A DNA stretch of 12,308 nucleotides from Acidobacteriota bacterium (GTDB lineage: Bacteria > Acidobacteriota > Vicinamibacteria > Vicinamibacterales > UBA2999). The notes below the pieces were generated by a model. That model searched no databases. It saw only the letters and a list, made by a program, of their open reading frames with translations, and had not been told where the DNA came from. The stretch is from assembly GCA_013140955.1 (NCBI GenBank), contig JABFRY010000360.1:1-12308 (forward strand). The letters are read 5' to 3'. Shown here piece after piece: positions 9,601 to 12,308 of this stretch (positions within the stretch are counted from its first letter, which is position 1; every line of letters begins with the position of its first letter). A program made the translations under genes and the position numbers.

Positions 9601-10362
9601 CTTGGTGACGAGCGTGACCTGGCCGCCCGAGCTCCGGCCCTGATTGGCGTTCTGCCCGCCGACGGTGACCCGGAACTCCTGGACCGAGTCGAGGGGCACG
9701 GGCAGCGCGGCGTTGAACCCGCTCTCGCGGAACGTCCCGGCGTTGCTGAAATTGAATCCCGGCGTGGGCGCGTTGCCGCTGGCGTTCTCCACGCCGGCGG
9801 TCTGGTTGTCGTTGACGTCCACGCCGTCGAGCGTGATGTTGTTCTGGTCGCGGCGCGCGCCGACCACCTCACCACTGGGTGTCACGCCCGGCTGGAGGCT
9901 CAGGAGCTCCACGACGTTTCTCGTGAGCAGGGGCAGCTGCCGCACCTGCAGCTCACCGAACGCGTTGCCGATGGAGGCATCCACCGTGTTGACCGCCGTG
10001 AGTGTCGCCTGCACGCTGACCGACTCGGTCAGCCCGGCCAGTTCCATCTTGATGTCGGCGGTGCTGGGCGAGTTCACCTGCAGCGTGATGGGTGCGGTGA
10101 ACGTGGCGAATCCCTGCAGCTCGGCCACCACGGTGTAGGTCCCCGGCGGCACCTGCAGGAACTGGTACGTCCCGTTCTCGTCCGAGAAGACGGTGCGCGA
10201 GAACGACGTCTGCTCGTTCACGAGCTGCACGGTCACACCTGGAATCGAGGCGCTCTGGGCATCCATGACCGTGCCCCTCAGTGACGACGTCGCCTGCGCG
10301 AACGCCGACACCGTCGTGAACAGCGCCAACACGGTGAACAACACGAGTCTGCTGCAACGCAT
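6640..10362 (-). CDS. TonB-dependent receptor with carboxypeptidase-regulatory-like domain
   Basis: 1240 residues. The signal peptide is residues 1-24 (ending SAFAQA). A carboxypeptidase-regulatory-like beta-sandwich spans about 26-108, with the typical LRGTVMDAQSASIPGVTV start and the DENGTYQFLQVPPGTYTV strands. A plug region follows (about 115-260) with NNITLDGVDVND at 174-185 and QEFRVTVGG at 228-236. The rest is a long outer-membrane beta barrel rich in alternating aromatic and polar strands. It ends in RYEF, a terminal Phe as expected for BAM-dependent insertion. The size and domain order match the large Oar-like receptors abundant in Acidobacteriota. The start has GGAGGG 7 nt upstream. 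It is the first gene of the minus-strand cluster and presumably admits the substrate or product handled by the exported proteins encoded downstream. The ligand cannot be read from sequence, and no SusD partner is present in the window. Confidence 0.95.
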   Translation of the reverse strand: MRCSRLVLFTVLALFTTVSAFAQATSSLRGTVMDAQSASIPGVTVQLVNEQTSFSRTVFSDENGTYQFLQVPPGTYTVVAELQGFATFTAPITLQVNSPSTADIKMELAGLTESVSVQATLTAVNTVDASIGNAFGELQVRQLPLLTRNVVELLSLQPGVTPSGEVVGARRDQNNITLDGVDVNDNQTAGVENASGNAPTPGFNFSNAGTFRESGFNAALPVPLDSVQEFRVTVGGQNANQGRSSGGQVTLVTKSGTNQFRGSAYEYNRDTSTSSNNWFSNRAGIPKEQLKRNQYGFSLGGPIVTNRAFFFGNFERRKDNSAQNVLRAVPSASLRSGTIMAKASDGRVYTLGPDALKAIDPLRLGVSPAMLDIFNGLPMPNDPSTGVDNGLNFAGYRFNAPFELDNRAFVGKLDLKLDSQSAHNLSVRTTIADSGRDEVLAQYPGMDPTARLLNNSYGVSASYTAMLSPSLVNVANFGLTRINIERTGTLGSRFTFDSIDAPLDYTRPFERDAPTYNFTNDLTWSKGSHTVTTGANIRIIRNERTNYSNAFETFSYGRGSLLGLGSDITAATNAYLQALTGNPSVRLSDANTVTRAYGDLFGLITTSSMTYSYDRDGNPLPIGTPTVRNFASNEWEVYVGDNWRMTPNVTLTYGVRYARLGVPYEQNGLQVAPLFPLQDFFQERLDGMANGIPSNQLPNNIMRYDFIGPVNGSQSWYANDNNNFAPRLAIAYTPEDGFLKRLTGDGGVIRAGAVLVYDRFGSDLVTQFDNAASFGLSEVVRTPSVNFTTGPRYLGTLPEIAAASRHEFPFAPPEVNFIGGNYMGIATDLHSPYSFNANFSVARSLVGGMTAEVGYVGRWSRDLLMQIDAGGWAIQFQDQGSGQTWKEMANTIRSIHDAGITPAAVRANPALAGTIPFIENMMPALANLYFPGSATANYFDLIWGQNGGSDADATHVIDRVRTAAFPNCIVATGCYTLYPTQSSGMSMWTNAGYANFNGMTLSLRKPLSNNVSFDFNYTLSHSMDNGGAAEAGGGSAGGIMLNPYDFDAFYGDSDFDVRHNINSNVMFELPFGRGKAFLGNAGGLMDALVGGWQLTGIFRYRSGLPTSVAYTGIWPTNFSFTTIADPVGPYDAGMTTNQNGNPAIFASTTEAENWQPMRPGEVGTRAALRLDDFYNTDLAVTKNITFGNGHRIQFRAEAFNAFNNVNFTNVRLDAASPGNFGQFTEAAPARVMQFALRYEF

Positions 10363-10452
10363 TCAATGGCCCTCCGGCAAGACAGACGTCCTCGCGGACT
10401 GTGTACTGCTGCTGGCATAGCCCAGTGCAATCGCAGTGCCCCGGGACGTGAA

Positions 10453-10468
10453 CGTGTGCGACCACACG
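10453..10468. promoter_or_regulatory. Candidate operator: CGTGTG-N4-CACACG inverted repeat
   Basis: Perfect 6-bp arms separated by four bases (CGAC on the plus strand) lie 90 nt upstream of the receptor start codon. That is a plausible position for a dimeric repressor or activator acting on the operon promoter. No regulator gene is present in the window to match it, and a 6-bp palindrome can occur by chance. Confidence 0.3.
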
Positions 10469-10815
10469 CAACTGTCACAGCGACAATGAGTTCCGGATCC
10501 ACACGCGCGGTGCGCGCGAGGGCGGGGCACGAACACAAATGGCCGTCGGCCTTCCCGGGGCCTTCACGCTTGTGGGATCCGCGCGTGCGGCGGGGATGAT
10601 GGACGGCCTGCACGGGCCGCGGGAGGGCGCACGACCGCGTGCCGGCGGTGCGCAGGCGCGGTACGTGAGCGGCCGAAAGCGGTCGGCACCGGCCTGTTCC
10701 TACAGCGATGTCGGATCGGTGACCAATCCCTACGTCCCTGCGTGACGCCTCGGGAAGCCCGCGCGCGGGAGGGACCGCCGGCGGCTATGTGCGGAGGTTG
10801 GCGTGCCTCGGGTGA

Positions 10816-10840
10816 CGAGGCGGCACGCAGGACCGCCTCG
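10816..10840. other. Imperfectly placed GC hairpin, 8-bp stem
   Basis: CGAGGCGG at 10816-10823 pairs exactly with CCGCCTCG at 10833-10840 around a 9-base loop. There is no adjacent T-run. It may be a regulatory structure or a chance pairing in GC-rich DNA. Confidence 0.25.
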
Positions 10841-10890
10841 CGCGGGGCGACACGCGCCGGGCCGCGGTGGGTGCCTGGCGGCCCACGCCG

Positions 10891-10920
10891 TTGACAGGAC
10901 CCCTGCGCGCGGTGGATCGT
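10891..10920 (+). promoter_or_regulatory. Candidate sigma-70-type promoter for the small membrane protein
   Basis: A consensus -35 hexamer TTGACA (10891-10896) is followed after 18 nt by GATCGT (10915-10920), a three-of-six match to TATAAT. Transcription would begin near 10927, leaving about 54 nt of leader before the ATG at 10981. It also argues against the GTG start at 10867, which lies upstream of the -35 box. Confidence 0.35.
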
Positions 10921-10980
10921 CTGGCGTGCGCGGGCCACGACCCGCCCGGGGGGTCGCGGGTGCAGCTTCGAGTTCCGTTC

Positions 10981-11427
10981 ATGCCTCAGGCGCCGTCACG
11001 GCTCGGCGTCGTCCGACGCCTGCTGGCGGTGCCGCTGATGGTCGGCACCACGGGCCTGATCGCCGAGCTGCTGCTCATCGGACACATCGACACCAGGTGG
11101 CAGCGCGTGCCGCTGGTCCTGCTGGTCGCAGCCCTGGCCGTGGTTGCCTTGCACGTGGTCCGGCCCCGACGGGCCGTCCGACGCCTGCTCCAGGCCGTCA
11201 TGCTCGCGTGTCTCTCGAGCGGCACCATCGGCATCGGGCTGCACTACAGCGCCAATGAGCGCGAGGTGATGGTGGCCGATCCCCGGGTGGAAGGCTGGGA
11301 GCGCGTGACGCGGTCGGCCAGGGGCACGATGCCGGCCCTCGCGCCCGGGTCGCTGTCGCTGCTCGGTCTGGTCGGATTGATCTACGGGTGGGCTGCGGCC
11401 GAAGAGGAACGCCTGGCGGACGCCTGA
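10981..11427 (+). CDS. Small four-helix membrane protein of unknown function
   Basis: 148 residues from the ATG chosen. Four hydrophobic segments lie at about 13-34, 43-60, 70-88 and 121-139, separated by short loops. The second and third are joined by a basic loop (RPRRAVRR, 61-68). Recognisable blocks are ELLLIGHIDTRW (29-40), GLHYSANERE (86-95) and PALAPGSLSLLGLVGLIY (118-135). They resemble a conserved uncharacterised family of short membrane proteins I associate with Acidobacteriota and related soil phyla. By the positive-inside rule, the Arg-rich ends suggest cytoplasmic N-terminus and 61-68 loop. No Shine-Dalgarno sequence is obvious before this ATG. A GTG at 10960, seven codons upstream and preceded by a G-rich stretch, is an alternative start; the open frame reaches back to 10867 but that part looks non-coding. 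It stands alone on the plus strand, divergent from the receptor operon and convergent with the hydrolase gene. No function can be assigned. Confidence 0.8.
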   Translation: MPQAPSRLGVVRRLLAVPLMVGTTGLIAELLLIGHIDTRWQRVPLVLLVAALAVVALHVVRPRRAVRRLLQAVMLACLSSGTIGIGLHYSANEREVMVADPRVEGWERVTRSARGTMPALAPGSLSLLGLVGLIYGWAAAEEERLADA

Positions 11428-11450
11428 GGGTGGGTGACGCGACGCCGCGA

Positions 11451-11482
11451 CCGGGGTGGCTGCCGCTCGGCAGCCACCCCGG
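11451..11482. terminator. Bidirectional hairpin between convergent genes
   Basis: CCGGGGTGGCTGCC (11451-11464) pairs perfectly over 14 bp with GGCAGCCACCCCGG (11469-11482) around a GCTC loop. It starts 23 nt after the membrane protein stop and ends 6 nt short of the hydrolase stop, so it can serve both genes. No T-run follows on either strand. It may therefore act as a U-less terminator, a 3'-end stabiliser or a Rho-assisted stop. Confidence 0.8.
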
Positions 11483-11488
11483 CCAGGT

Positions 11489-12308
11489 TCAACGCCCGAT
11501 GAAGCGGTTCAGTTCGGCCATGGGCACGGCGCCCCGACCGTGAATCGGTGCAATGGTGGCCACGTCGAGATCGAGCCGCGCGATCTCGTCGGCGAGGCGC
11601 ACCGCGTTGGGCGGTGGCATCGCCGGCACGGGCGCATCCGGGGGCCCGGGACTGAACGCATCGGCCTCCACCAGGATGCGCGGCCCCGGCAGGTAGATCA
11701 GGGTGTACTCGCCGGTGTGCGTGTCGCCCTCGGTCGGATAGACCTCGATGGTCTTGGTCCCGTCGGTCAGCACGTACTTCTCGGACACCCCCTCGAGGAT
11801 CGGCGCCTGCATCCTGGAGGCCTGCGCATCGGGCATGACGGTGGCCGGCGCCGCGAGCACCTCCTGGAAGAACGGCAGGTTCGACTGGTGGGTGACGATC
11901 GTCACCCCCTCGGCCGCGTAGGTCCGAAGACCGCCCGTGTGGTCGAAGTGATGGTGCGTGGTGAACAGGTAGCGGATGGGCTTCTCCGGCACGAGGCGTC
12001 GCGCCTCGGCCATCACGGCCATGGAGCGCTCCTCGGTGAGCGGCGCCTCAATCACCGCGGTGTAGTCGGCGAACTCGACGACGACGCTGTGATGGGAACC
12101 GCCCGCCACGTGCCAGACGCCAGGGGCCAGCTGGGTGCTGGCGGTCTGGACCGGCGCCATCGTGGCGCCCTGCACGGGCTCGGGCACCGGGAAGTCGGCA
12201 GGGGCGCCGGGAGTGACACTGGTGACATCGAGCTGCCACAACGGGAAGCCGCCCTGCTCGATCTCGATGCGGGTCGGGAACTGGACGCCGTCGAAGGCCA
12301 TGTAGCCC
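11489..12308 (-). CDS. Metallo-beta-lactamase-fold hydrolase, 5' end outside window
   Basis: The frame is open to the right edge: two further codons (Gly, Tyr) precede the ATG at 12301. That Met is most likely internal, because the following FDGVQFPTRIEI stretch resembles the end of an N-terminal beta domain seen in longer members. Numbering from that Met, the hydrolase domain covers about 55-270. It has the metal motif HxHxDH at His116, His118, Asp120 and His121, then His195 in a GDTHTGEY context, Asp214 in VEADAF, and His254 in PIHGRG. This full set predicts a dinuclear metal site, probably zinc. Residues 31-52 are a Pro/Ala-rich linker. Substrate is unknown; the type is common in Acidobacteria and often annotated only as 'MBL fold metallo-hydrolase'. 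It is convergent with the membrane protein gene and its end lies beside a strong hairpin, so it belongs to a separate transcript from the receptor operon. Confidence 0.92.
   Translation of the reverse strand, partial: GYMAFDGVQFPTRIEIEQGGFPLWQLDVTSVTPGAPADFPVPEPVQGATMAPVQTASTQLAPGVWHVAGGSHHSVVVEFADYTAVIEAPLTEERSMAVMAEARRLVPEKPIRYLFTTHHHFDHTGGLRTYAAEGVTIVTHQSNLPFFQEVLAAPATVMPDAQASRMQAPILEGVSEKYVLTDGTKTIEVYPTEGDTHTGEYTLIYLPGPRILVEADAFSPGPPDAPVPAMPPPNAVRLADEIARLDLDVATIAPIHGRGAVPMAELNRFIGR

Larger units (their letters stand above)
10363..10980. other. Divergent intergenic region, non-coding
   Basis: The 618 nt between the divergently transcribed receptor gene and the small membrane protein gene hold no convincing gene. 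Frames that stay open here encode Arg/Pro/Ala/Gly-rich strings typical of chance open frames in GC-rich DNA. The region should carry promoters for both sides. Visible elements are a 6-bp inverted repeat at 10453-10468, an 8-bp-stem hairpin at 10816-10840 and a TTGACA box at 10891-10896. Between about 10500 and 10800 I see nothing definite. Confidence 0.7.

Noticed and set aside
3799..10284. Very long plus-strand open frame (over 2100 codons) opposite the receptor and cytochrome genes
   Set aside because: It is antisense to two genes with unmistakable domains. The translation is rich in Arg, Val, His, Gly and Asp without any recognisable domain, and third-position GC bias on the minus strand removes stops from this frame.
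10390..10432. Possible minus-strand promoter TTGCAC-N17-AGTACA upstream of the receptor gene
   Set aside because: The spacing is right, but the -10 box matches only two of six consensus bases, too weak to annotate.
10564..10938. Minus-strand 124-codon frame in the divergent intergenic region
   Set aside because: Its Arg/Pro/Ala/His-rich low-complexity composition is typical of chance frames in GC-rich DNA, and nothing recognisable is seen.
10803..11258. GTG-initiated plus-strand frame preceded by GGAGG
   Set aside because: The ribosome-site match is attractive, but the product is an Arg/Pro/Gly/Ala-rich string without hydrophobic or domain pattern. It overlaps the well-supported membrane protein in another frame.

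Overview
The window is GC-rich DNA (roughly two thirds G+C by eye), almost fully coding, from a Gram-negative heterotroph. The best guess is an acidobacterium of the Vicinamibacteria type. The reasons are a very large TonB-dependent receptor with an N-terminal carboxypeptidase-regulatory-like domain, a 'planctomycete-type' cytochrome/DUF1549/DUF1553 protein paired with a DUF1501 protein, and a small four-helix membrane protein of a type I associate with Acidobacteriota. The assignment is inferred from gene content; no phylogenetic marker is present.

Layout. (1) Positions 1-10362 hold a tightly packed minus-strand cluster of five genes, read right to left. They are a TonB-dependent outer-membrane receptor (10362-6640), a secreted PSCyt1-PSCyt1-DUF1549-DUF1553 protein (6606-3400), a Tat-exported DUF1501 protein of the alkaline phosphatase/sulfatase superfamily (3382-1937), a secreted seven-repeat beta-propeller protein with an unusual GNAT-like C-terminus (1940-114), and the first 39 codons of another exported protein (117-1, cut by the window edge). 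Gaps are 33 and 17 nt, followed by two ATGA overlaps of 4 nt, so a single operon is very likely. (2) A 618-nt non-coding stretch (10363-10980) separates the cluster from a divergent gene and should hold both promoters. It contains a 6-bp inverted repeat near the receptor gene and a perfect TTGACA box in front of the plus-strand gene. (3) A plus-strand gene (10981-11427) encodes a small four-helix membrane protein. (4) A 14-bp perfect GC hairpin at 11451-11482 sits between convergent genes. (5) A minus-strand metallo-beta-lactamase-fold hydrolase (11489-12308) has its 5' end outside the window.

How they may work together. The operon looks like an outer-membrane import gate plus a set of exported proteins: a multi-haem-motif enzyme of unknown chemistry, a sulfatase/phosphatase-like partner, and a propeller protein. 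DUF1549/DUF1553 and DUF1501 genes are commonly adjacent in Planctomycetes, Verrucomicrobia and Acidobacteria, and their substrate is not settled. I saw no mobile elements, CRISPR arrays, tRNA or rRNA genes. The most unusual points are the secreted propeller fused to a GNAT-like domain, the duplicated cytochrome domain, and a DUF1549/DUF1501 pair apparently co-transcribed with a TonB receptor.
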